Source: Pampus argenteus
Taxonomy: Eukaryota > Chordata > Actinopteri > Scombriformes > Stromateidae
Length of the DNA: 64,000 nucleotides
Assembly (NCBI GenBank): GCA_036937835.1
Contig: CM072880.1
Coordinates: 16,636,001 to 16,700,000 of the forward strand
Reading direction: 5' to 3'
Numbering within the stretch: position 1 is the stretch's first letter; every line of letters begins with the position of its first letter. Positions 38,261-47,479 of this stretch are shown here, piece after piece. The notes under the pieces were generated by a model. The model had not been told where the DNA came from. It worked only from the letters and a program-made list of their open reading frames with translations, and ran no database searches. A program made the position numbers and the translations under genes.

Positions 38261-38316
38261 TCTGTCTGTATAGTTAACAGTCTAGTGGTATTATTGTGTT
38301 GTGCTTTCAAATAAGA

Positions 38317-38480
38317 ACCACATTTGCGATGCCTCCCTTGCCAACCCTAAAGGGATACTTCACTGATTGGTGAGATCACTGAGACATCCGGGTTTGTCTC
38401 TGACTGGTAAACTGATCTTGATGTGAAAAATCAGTGAAGTATCCCTTTAGGGTTGGCAAGGTAGGCATCGCAAATGTGGT
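38317..38480. mobile_element. foldback element with 52-bp arms
   Basis: The left arm 38317-38368 and right arm 38429-38480 are reverse complements at 51 of 52 positions, separated by 60 bp. The arms begin ACCACATTTGCGATGCCT and contain AACCCTAAAGGGATACTTCA, which resembles the terminal sequences of fish non-autonomous DNA transposons. No coding sequence is present. I see no clear target-site duplication at these arm ends, so the real element boundaries could lie elsewhere. A hairpin-forming transcript is an alternative reading but has no support beyond the fold. Confidence 0.75.
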
Positions 38481-38489
38481 CACACAAGA

Positions 38490-39000
38490 AGCAAACACAG
38501 TTTGTTTACAGTAATCACTCTGTACCAAGATATAACAATTAATTTGAGAAAGACATACTGCTGTTTAAAACAGTCATGTATAGCACTTTTAAGGGGAAAT
38601 GGGAGAAAGTTTTTTGCAGACAGTAATGAATGGGTGGGATTGTCTACTGCTAGCTGCTGTATGCAAATACTAAACAACAAGGCTGCATCACAGAGCCTGC
38701 ATGGTGCTAAACGTAGGATTGTATTGTGTTTTTTTTTTTTGTTTTGGCAGCCTCTGTTTACTTCATTCATCATTGTTCATTTCAGTTTGACTTTCCAGAG
38801 CTGTATTGAGTTTACTCTTGCTCTCGCCGAGTAGAAGCTAAAGTAATCCCTTTGAAATGACTTATTGTATTGTGCTTTACAGACAATGTCATCATTTGTT
38901 TTAATAGAGAGCAGCTCCTAATAACATGCCCCAATGAAAAGGTCAATATTATCTCTCCAAGCATGGGCTATATGAGCTACAGCCCAGGAGGATGATTGGA
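38490..39000. other. gene-free stretch
   Basis: Two overlapping frames of about 100 codons on opposite strands (38480-38834) show no recognisable domain. T11 near 38730. No gene. Confidence 0.5.
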
Positions 39001-39003
39001 GGG

Positions 39004-39005
<2 letters not shown>

Positions 39006-39062
<57 letters not shown>
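39006..39062. repeat. (GA)28 microsatellite
   Basis: Uninterrupted purine-only array of 57 bp, a mirror repeat able in principle to form triplex DNA. Confidence 0.98.
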
Positions 39063-39063
<1 letters not shown>

Positions 39064-39177
39064 CAGTACCTATTAACATTTATGAATAATTTAATCCTGC
39101 ATAGCTGGCCAAAGTCCAAGTACATAATTCACTAATTGCAATCAGAGAGGGAAAGCAAGGGAAGCAGAGAGCTCCGA

Positions 39178-39204
39178 GTGTGTGTGTGTGTGTGTGTGTG
39201 TGTG
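39178..39204. repeat. (TG)13 microsatellite
   Basis: Thirteen TG units. Confidence 0.97.
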
Positions 39205-39333
39205 GGGCTCAGAGATATGGTGGTAGGGGAATTGGCTTTGTGAATGTAAAAGGGAGAACTGAGCCTATCAGCCATGCATAGTAAAGCTCTTCTCACCGGA
39301 CCTGCTTTGCTATTACACCAGCCGACATGGGAG

Positions 39334-39335
<2 letters not shown>

Positions 39336-39369
<34 letters not shown>

Positions 39370-39378
39370 TGTGTGTGC
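39336..39378. repeat. (TG)n microsatellite
   Basis: About 21 TG units with one TT interruption near 39367. Confidence 0.97.
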
Positions 39379-39384
39379 ATTTAT

Positions 39385-40800
39385 CACTGACTGGGCATTC
39401 ATAAAGAGTAAATTATAACACACATTATAAAGAAACATTGAATAAATTTACTGTTTTTTATGTATTAGTGTGAATTATTAGTTAGTATAAGACTACCAGA
39501 AAATAAACCAAAACCAACAACAAACTGATCTTCTAACAAGTATTGTGTTATTTCTTATAACCAGCTATTCAATCAGGTCTTTGAAAACAGGTACTGTTGG
39601 ACACCACACCACTACTAGAGGTCAGAAACTCATTACTCAGCATGAAGACACATGACGTCGAATAACAATATCCTGCAGGACTGCTGGCAAACTACCGGCT
39701 TTCTGGTAAAAACCCTGATGCGTGTATCAAAGAACCTAGTTGAGAGAAAAAGCTCAGAATCCCTCAACAGAGAGAGGGTTTAGGTAGATGTGTTACCACA
39801 ACCCCCTCAATCATCCATCACCATGTCTGACAAGTCCCAAATGTCAGACAGGACGATCCCTCAGAGCATGACTAACTAGATAGCGACAGAGGACAGATAT
39901 GGTATCGAACGGCGGACAAAAATTTCTGCGATAGTGCTTTTGTTCATTACAGTCCACTTGATAAATGGCTCGTGGGTTCAGGTAGTTTCAGCAAATATTT
40001 TCCAGTCCCTCCTGTCATTGCCAGCATCCCACAGACAGGCCTGCTACCCATCAGCGAAGAAAGTTTCCATCATTCACCACACTTGTCAACTGGTCCTGTT
40101 GTTTTCTTGCTCCCTCAGTGACAGACATCCAAGCTGAATTTTAAAGATGACGGGCCAAAAATGTCCAGCCGATGAATCTTTCATATGAGGGAGCACAAAA
40201 GTCAGTTTGAGTCTTGAGATGAGATTATTTCAAATGCCACTGTTCAGAATGTACAATGGACTGTAGAGTACTTTTGATATATTAAGACATTGCAGAAGAT
40301 AGACTTCAAGGTATCATGGTGTACTCACAGCCTACTAGCCAATGAAGATGAAATACCACAAAATATGGTTTATATGGTTCTTTATATGTAAACTGTTTCA
40401 TGCACTGCAACATTTGAAGCATTTTAAAGGACCATGCTGGTGATTTTCCATGTTTGATATTTAAGAAGTTATCGTAGGTGTTGTATCATACAGTATGAGT
40501 AATACTCTGAGTACAGTAATAAAACACTGAGTCTCAGCTTGTCCACCTTTTACCATAAAACAGTTTGGTCCTCCATAGAAATATGACAGAATCAGTTAAT
40601 ACAGCAAATTCTCAAAACAACATACTCTACATTTTTGTTCGGGTGCCCTCTAGTCATCTTATTATTTTTGACAGCAGAAAAGCAGGAAATCAGGTGAACA
40701 TTGATATTAAGCAACACAGTCCATTAAGACTGGTCGGGATGGATGTTTTTCTTTCAACATTGGTTTCTGAATTATACTCATAGTATATTTATTACTAACC
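39385..40800. other. gene-free stretch
   Basis: Unique DNA. The segment beginning AAAGGACCATGCTGGTGATTT at about 40427 has the look of an interspersed-repeat end, but I cannot confirm it. No gene. Confidence 0.45.
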
Positions 40801-40805
40801 TTAAC

Positions 40806-41165
40806 CAGGTTCAAGTTTATTGCCAAATAGGTTTGCACATAACATGAATGTGTCTTGGTATTGTTGTGGTGCATAACAGTCAAAAATATACACAAGATTA
40901 AATAATCCTAAAACACATATATATATATATACAATAAAAAATATGTAAAATATATACTAATTGAGAAGAGCTGCTATACGTTTACATTTTAAATATAAGG
41001 GAATTAGCTACAGCATACTGGCCAGGAGTAAACAGTATATACAGTGTGCAGTTAATATTAATAATAATGATAATAATACTAATTGAAACTCTGCTATTAT
41101 AGTATTAACACTCATTAAATATTATTAGTTGCATTAATGTAACATTGTTATATCAAAGCTCACAG
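40806..41165 (-). repeat. AT-rich retroelement 3' region
   Basis: CAGGTTCAAGTTTATTGCCAA at the left resembles the left-hand (reverse-oriented) end of fish retroelements, and AT-rich sequence with TATA and AATAAT runs follows. It abuts the LINE relic to its right in the same orientation and may be its 3' untranslated end. Confidence 0.35.
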
Positions 41166-41600
41166 CTGTTCTTGTGCTGTATTTCAAAATGTTTATTATC
41201 TTGCTCTTGTCAGCAGAGTGGATGATACGCTGCAGTCTGCTCTTTTCCTTGACAGTTGCAGCAGTGATGGTGGAGGTGAGGATGGACTCAATGATGGTGG
41301 TGCAGAAGTCCCATCCTTGATTATGGCTGGTTGAACGTCTTCAGTTCAACATTCAACGTTGAGTGAGGCTGCTAAAGCACAACCATCTCCACTCCAGGTT
41401 GTCACCAGATGGTCCCACCTGTAGGTGGTCTCAACCCCACCAGAGATGAGCCCGGTGAGGGAGCTTGACGGACTGATGCAGCTGTTGGTGTATATGGAGA
41501 CAAGAAGTGAAAACAGCCTTCAGGGGAACCAGTACTGAAGGTCAGGCAGTGAGAGACACAGCACTAGATTTCTTGTTTGGTTTGGCCAGCTGACTTCCTG
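41165..41600 (-). mobile_element. L2/CR1-like LINE reverse-transcriptase relic
   Basis: On the minus strand, from about 41600 downwards, the sequence follows a widespread fish LINE: a stretch corresponding to LYTNSC near the metal-binding motif, RWDHLVT, LEWRWL, and then TTIIESILTSTIT, KEKSRLQRIIHSADK at about 41280-41205. The place where the catalytic FADD should lie (around 41452-41470) has lost it: GAGATGAGCCCGGTGAGGG runs straight into GAGCTTGACGGACTG. A VWF-type piece after the SILTSTIT motif is also missing. The copy is dead and 5'-truncated. The exact clade (L2, Rex1 or related) is not decidable by eye. Confidence 0.65.
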
Positions 41601-41644
41601 CTGGATCCCCAAAATGACACAGAAATTAATTTACTGATACAGCT

Positions 41645-41692
41645 GTTCAAGATTCAAGATTTTTACATTTTACTGTCACTGATGGCTCAACC
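41645..41692 (-). repeat. LINE-type tail fragment
   Basis: TTCAAGATTCAAGATTTTTACATTTTACTGTCAC resembles the reverse of a LINE 3' end with TCTTGAA repeats; only about 45 bp is recognisable. Confidence 0.4.
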
Positions 41693-41699
41693 TTAGAGT

Positions 41700-43185
41700 T
41701 TGTGGAAACAAAATGTTTATTTATTTTTTCACAGCTGTTTTTTTGGGCATGTCACATGAACCACAAATCTTGCTGAAACCATTGATTGTCTGTTTATTAT
41801 TTCATATTTCCTCATCAATCAATCGATTAATGCATTAGTCTATAAAATGTAAAAAAAAAATAGCAAAAAAATAATAATTTAAGCAGGCTGGTCTAAGCGT
41901 TCCACCGGGGGTTATATTGGTAAATTTAGGTGAAGGTGAACACCACGCTAAAGCTTCATCTGCTTTGATGACAACATGTATACTGCTGATAGGATTCTCC
42001 ATTCACACGGTACATTAATGTGTTAACAGCTTGTGTGATTCTGTCATTGATTTCTTTTTAAGGGTATCCAAGTTATGTTGTCACTGTTGTGTCTATCTAT
42101 CTATTTTGTACTTGAAAACAATGCCATCTTTAAAAAAACAAAAAAAAAACAACAACAAAAAAACAAAAAAACTGCTGTATGTCTAAAGAGAAAAAGACAT
42201 GACTGTCGAAGTGCAACTGCGAGAAGGAAGCAGCCAAGCATTTGAAATGATTTGACTGTTGTTCTGAGTCACTTCAAAACTCTGCTGAAGCTGCTGATGA
42301 AATGCAGCAAAAAGTGTACAAGCAGGAATGAGTTGACATGTGAGTAAGAGGCGCACAGCTGTTAGTGACCTGAGCCATGAGACTGTTTTCTTTGATGCTG
42401 CCAGTTGAAAACCAAGCAAATCCATTCATTTGCTGCTTTGGTGTTTCCTGTCTAAGTTTGAATGAAATAACTACTTTTATACAGAAATCACAACATGACA
42501 TGAGTTTGATGAAACGCTTACTCAAGCCATGTGTTCACTGACTTAGAAGCCTCAAGGGTTAGTGGAACTGAGATACTTTGCACAATTAAAATGATGTGTT
42601 ACTATAGCAACCGTCATAAAAAAAACAAGGGATGGTCCACAAAACAGCTGATTCTTCAAGCAGACAGCATTTCTGTCCTTTTTACTCCCTCTGTCTGAAA
42701 GTTAGCAAAGCTTTCATTGAGTCTGCCACAGATCATCTGTCCTCGTGTCACCTCTCACATACAGTACAGTCGCAATCTGCTGTGCAGCTTCACTGGCCGT
42801 CATTTACTGGTGGTTTTCTTTTGCAACCTCAAGTTTACAGCGATCCAAAGTGACTCCTTTAGGCAGGCTGGAACAAAGGAAACCATGACAACAACATTCA
42901 TTGATGTGTTCTTTTCAAATGAGACAGGGAGTTGTCTGTGCGCAAATCTCCCCAGTAATGACACTAAAAACCTTGGAGCTTACTATACCAATGCCAAGGC
43001 AATTCTATACTTTACCATGCCTACCTCTGATTTTACCTTTAAGATCCACAGAGATTTGGGAAGTAAGATGTTACTTTTTATAGAACACACATGCCTTCAG
43101 TCACGGATACACAGTATGCAGATGCAGGGATGTTATAATTTATACGCAGTGGTGGATTAAGGTGGTCCGAAAGATGACAAGCCTT
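41700..43185. other. gene-free stretch
   Basis: A-rich tract at 42131-42171. The 147-codon plus frame at 42717-43160 has no recognisable domain; it ends just before the RTE relic but does not read like RTE protein. No gene called. Confidence 0.45.
42131..42171. repeat. A-rich (AAAC-like) tract
   Basis: A-runs broken by single C bases. Confidence 0.85.
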
Positions 43186-43189
43186 TTAC

Positions 43190-44490
43190 TTTAGAGAAGG
43201 AGGAGAGATACCTGATACACCTGTGGAGGTATGGAAGTGTCTAAGAGAGGTGGCAGAGTTCTTGACTGGTTGTTCAACTGGATCTTAGATAAAAAGATGT
43301 CTGAGGAATGGAGGAGAAGTGTGATGATGCCCATCTTTAAGAACAAGGGAGATGTGCAGAATTGTGGCAAATACAGAGGAATAAAGCTGATGAGCCATAC
43401 AATGAAGTTATGGAAAAGAGTAGTTGAAGCTAGACTTAGGGCAGAAGTGAGCATCTGTGAACAGCAGTATGCTTTCATGCCAAAAGCGAGATCTACAGAT
43501 GCAGTATTTGCTATGAGGATGTTGAGGATAGAGATGTACAGAGAAGGTCAGAGGGAGCTGCACTGTGTCTTTGTAGATCTGTGGTATTGTATGAGGAAGT
43601 CTGGAGTGGCAGAGAGGTATGTTAGAGTGGTGCAGGACATGTATGAGCTCTGTAAGACAGTGGTGATGTGTGCTGTAGGTGTGGCAGAGGAGTTCAAGGT
43701 GGAGGTGGGACTGCATCAGGGATCTGCTCTGAGCCCCTTCTTGTTCACTGTGGTAATGGACAGGCTGACAGACGAGGTTAGACAGGAATCTCCGTGGACT
43801 ATGATGTTTGCAGATGACATTGTGATCTGTAGTGAGAGCAGGGAACATGTGGAGGAGAAGCTAGAGAGGTGGAGGTTTGCCCTGGAAAGGAGAGGAATGA
43901 AGGTTAGGCCGCAGCAAGACGGAATACATGTGTGTGAATGAGAAAGACCTGAGTGGAAGAGTGAGGTTACAGGGAGAAGAGATGAAGAAGATGGAGGATT
44001 TTAAGTATTTAGAGTCAGCAGTCCAGAGCAATGGAGAGTTTCAAAAAGACGTGAAGAAGCGTGTGAAGGCAGGTTGTTTAGTCTTGAGACAGTAACACTG
44101 AAGAAAAGACAGGAGGCAGAGCTGGAGGTAGCAGAGATGAAGATACTGAGGTTCTCTTTGAGAGTGACCAGGATGGATAGGATCAGGAATGAGTACATCA
44201 GAGGGACAGCACATGTTAGAGGTTTTGGAGATAAAGGCAGAGAGTCCAGACTGAGATGGTTCAGACATGTCCAGAGGAGAGATAGTGAATATATTGGTAG
44301 AAGGATGCTGAGTTTTGAACTGCCAGGCAGGAGGTCTAGAGGAAGACCAAAGAGGAGATATATGGATGTAGTGAAAGAGGACATGAAGGTAGTTGGTGTG
44401 AGAGAAGAAGATACAGAAGACAGAGTTAGATGGAGACAACTGATTCACTGTGGTGATCCCTGAAGGGAAAAGAAGAAAGGAAAAGAAGAC
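43190..44490 (+). mobile_element. RTE-clade LINE relic, 5'-truncated and broken
   Basis: An open frame at 43231-43941 carries reverse-transcriptase motifs in order: WRRSVMMPIFKNKGD and NCGKYRGI (residues about 27-52), QQYAFMPKARSTDA (about 78-92), motif A VFVDL (113-117), HQGSALSP (162-169) and the catalytic FADD (193-196, bases 43807-43818). The C-terminal region resumes in another frame at about 44074-44463 with LKKRQEAELEVAEMKILRFS, RNEYIRGTAH, RWFRHVQRR, GRPKRRYMDVV and the ending WRQLIHCGDP, typical of fish RTE-type elements. Damage visible: about a dozen residues missing after VFVDL, a frameshift near 43905-43920, and a deletion near 44068 that removes the region before the LETV motif. 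The 3' end is a GAAGGGAAAAGAAG purine tail. It cannot encode a working protein. Minus-strand frames here are shadows. Confidence 0.9.
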
Positions 44491-44499
44491 TACTCTGAA

Positions 44500-44813
44500 C
44501 TGTGAGATTACACTGAAACAAGAAATGCATGCTTGAATTTGCCCACCATGATAGGTTCACTGTAAGTAAATGGGAAATGGAGCAAATTATTTTTAGGATG
44601 AAGGTGTCATGTGACCATGCCTTTAGACTGCTTTACATACATGGAGCATATTGTGATAGTGTTGAAACAGTTTTATATTGGTGTGGTGAGTGGCAGGCAT
44701 GCGGTCTAAATAATTGTAACAAAGGTAACTGAGGTAAATTTCCTGAACTTAATTCATAGTCCAGTGAGAGCTGTTGCTAATAGGGAAGATGTGCTTATTT
44801 TACGGCTGCAAGT

Positions 44814-44880
<67 letters not shown>

Positions 44881-45265
44881 AAAATTGATTTTGGGTTACA
44901 GTTCTGGCTCAGGGTATTCCCTTATAGCATCATTAGCATCATCAGATATGGACACACCCACTTTGCACAAATCCATCCACCACATATAAATAATTTAAAA
45001 AATCTAGGGCCTCCGCAGCCTTGGTCACTGTGTGCATTGATCCATGCCAGTGCATACCACTCCCCTTTCATTTTCATACCTAACATTTGCTGATAGAGTG
45101 CTGTGGGATCTCCCCCCTCCAGAACAGGGTTTAAGTGCAGCATATTCAACAATCCTCTCCTTTACATGAGCATTTCCATAGCTTTGAGACGAGTACGTGA
45201 CCTGAGTTTTGTGTTGTTGTTGTGTCTTTTTTCCCCTTTTACCTCAGTGTGTTTCTGTTGTTGAC
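44500..45265. other. gene-free stretch
   Basis: Unique DNA with the long AT array at 44.8 kb. No gene. Confidence 0.5.
44814..44875. repeat. (AT)n microsatellite
   Basis: About 31 AT units with one GT interruption near 44837. Confidence 0.97.
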
Positions 45266-45269
45266 TGCA

Positions 45270-46110
45270 GCCGGGGGGGATGCACAGGCCTTAATGAGCT
45301 TTGCTCGGACTCACTGGCTTCATTCCAGAGTCAGCATCCGGGATCAATATGCCCGTCTGCATTAATGTGAAAACATACACAGTGGTTGCTTGCCTCTTAT
45401 ATTAAAGCCATGTTCTCCGTGTGCATTGCTCTTATTCACCACTGTGGTTGACCTCCTCCAACTTCACCCCCACCCCCCAAGTGGGAAAAGGGTTAGGACT
45501 CATTTAAATAACATGTAGAAAGCAGCAGATCCCTTCCTCTACTCTCTTGGGTCCCTGTGTCATTAATTCAAGTGAGGAGAAAAAGAGGGAGAGAAGTGAA
45601 AGAAGAGATAGAGATCATGTCATATATAGACCCGATCTACTCTGGGCTAATGGCAGCCCATATATTATGAGAGGTCCAGTGTTGTCACTTATTAAACCTC
45701 AGATAGATGGCAACTCATTGTATGACTACAGCCTTTTACCCCGCAATGCTGTGACAGACATTTGACACTCTGTTATAACTAGCCTGCTATCATGACCTCC
45801 TGGGTTTCACTGCATAGCTTGAGTTTGGAGATGGGGCTTGTCATGGGTCAGTTGCATATTAGTGGAAAGGACCAGTTTCGCCTAATTTGGGAGCCAAGAG
45901 AAGCCACCTCCAGCTCTCCTGCCACTGACGCCGCTGCTGATGAGTATTTGTTTGGCCTGGAGTTCATGGCCGCAGCCCCAACATTGATGCCATGTTGATA
46001 TTTAATGATGTGCTGCCAAACGAAAGCTGACAACGGCGCCGGAGAACCCTGCCGGAAACCGCTGGCTATGCTAAATGTCATTCTAATTATCCTTCCCTTT
46101 TTTGCAGTGA
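45270..46110. promoter_or_regulatory. possible conserved noncoding block
   Basis: About 840 bp of complex, balanced-composition sequence free of recognised repeats, in contrast to the AT-rich flanks. Notable parts are 45280-45410 and 45640-46080. Overlapping frames on both strands (plus 45792-45998, minus 45848-46213) give no recognisable protein. Texture like this is common in regulatory gene deserts, but conservation is not visible in a single sequence. An unrecognised exon is the alternative. Confidence 0.3.
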
Positions 46111-46751
46111 ACACAAGAGTAAACATTTGCACAATTCTTTGCCCTTTTGATCCCTCCATTCCTTCATTTGTTCTCCTTTTCTTTATCATTCCTGCAAAGA
46201 GGCTAAATATCAAACTTTGTTTATCAGGGCTTACCAGTCTGGATCAGTGTCCCTGATCAAATTAGGTAATATAACAGGGCTCTTTTTTTAAAGGAATATC
46301 ATTAAGGCATCTTTTAGCATTAAACATATAGCACTACTAAGGAATTACTAAAGAAATCCTTGCAACGAGCACAGTGTGCTTTCTGCTTACACATAACATA
46401 GAGCCTGTTTTTAGACTTTGCAATTAGGCATTTTATGCATTCTGAATCCAGTATCAAATTTGTTCAACAAATCTGAATCCACTCAAATCAAATCTACTTA
46501 AAGATAGGCCCACCTTACAAGTTAATAATATTAATTTATATGAAGTAAATGGAAGTTTGACTAAGAGACTGAGACTCCAAAAATCATGCTGAAACATCTG
46601 CTGATTGTTTCAGTGGAGAAGACCTACCATGCTGCTGGTTTGTCAAGGTCGTACAGTGGCTTTGGCTGAACACAGACACCTGCTTGCAGAGGGCAACCAG
46701 ACAACATCAAAAACTCACTCAACATTCTGCTGCCAGAGGTACTTACCTGAG

Positions 46752-46900
46752 CAGAGGTTCTCAACCGCTTTTGTGTCAAGGACCCCTAAATTGATACACA
46801 CTAGGTCACAGGCCGCGTTTGAAAAGATTTTACTTCTGATTTTTTTACATTAGATACGATTAAGACCAGAATTCTATAGTTGTCGACTACAGTAGACTCA
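46752..46900 (+). mobile_element. hAT-like repeat fragment
   Basis: CAGAGGTTCTCAACCGCTTT at 46752 is the kind of end carried by hAT transposons (CAGNGGTTCTCAA), and GTGTCAAGGACCCCTAAATTG plus AGGTCACAGGCC follow as in a fish repeat that I recognise. No matching end in the opposite orientation is seen downstream, so this is a truncated copy and its right boundary is a guess. Confidence 0.5.
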
Positions 46901-46904
46901 CTTC

Positions 46905-47245
46905 TAGAGAATGAAATTGTGTTGTCTTTAAGGCAAATATATGTTGATGGGTTTAAATAAATAATTTGGAAACTGTTTATATGCTGTTAAAGGTTAATAA
47001 GATGGATAATTCGTGGTTTAGTTATGTTAGTTAGTTTTATAATGAAAAAAAAAATATTATTGATAAGTGTACTTCCGGTTTTGTCTGTGTTCAGTAGTAA
47101 ACAAAGCTCCACGAGCCAAAAATAGAACAGGAAATGCCATCCGACACCATCCTCAGTTGAATCATCAGGCAGGAATGCCCTAAGTTTCATTTTTCAATTG
47201 TTGACACATATGAGTTTGTATACAGACGATTATTTCAAATTTTGA
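46905..47245. other. gene-free stretch
   Basis: AT-rich sequence between the hAT-like fragment and the MITE. Nothing recognised. Confidence 0.5.
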
Positions 47246-47251
47246 ATTTAA

Positions 47252-47468
47252 CCCTCGTGTGGTATTAGTATTTATGGGTCTGGTGGACCCGCTAGAGTTT
47301 TGGGCTTTCAAAACACCACAATCCAATCATTTTCTCTTAAAATACTAAACAAATGTGTTTTGATTTATGTTCTTCACAGAAAATGAGCCAAAGCCAATGA
47401 ATTTCAGGTTGAAAAAATAATTAATTAAACTGAAAACGGGTCCCACAGACCCGAATACCATACAAGGG
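47252..47468 (-). mobile_element. 217-bp piggyBac-type MITE, copy B
   Basis: Inverted second copy of the element at 9863-10079, again exactly 217 bp and again flanked by TTAA on both sides (47248-47251 and 47469-47472). Aligned by eye to copy A it shows two substitutions: within the AATTMATTATT stretch and in AAAATKATTGG. The terminal and subterminal palindromes are intact. The flanking DNA differs, so these are independent insertions and not a segmental duplication. Confidence 0.92.
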
Positions 47469-47479
47469 TTAATAAGTTT

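Larger units (their letters stand above)
35180..38310. other. gene-free stretch
   Basis: AT-rich unique DNA with short AT runs (36605-36620, 37990-38030, 38239-38260), a T-run near 36871 and G9 at 37630. The 143-codon minus frame at 36432-36863 has no recognisable domain. No gene. Confidence 0.5.

Noticed and set aside
41347..41362. Resemblance to the miR-181 start (AACATTCAACG)
   Set aside because: It lies inside the LINE relic, the match ends after 11 bases, and there is no precursor fold.
42717..43160. 147-codon plus frame
   Set aside because: No recognisable motif and no continuity with the RTE element downstream.
43408..43848. 146-codon minus frame
   Set aside because: Antisense shadow of the RTE reverse transcriptase.
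44001..44448. Two minus frames of 127 and 135 codons
   Set aside because: Antisense shadows of the RTE C-terminal region.
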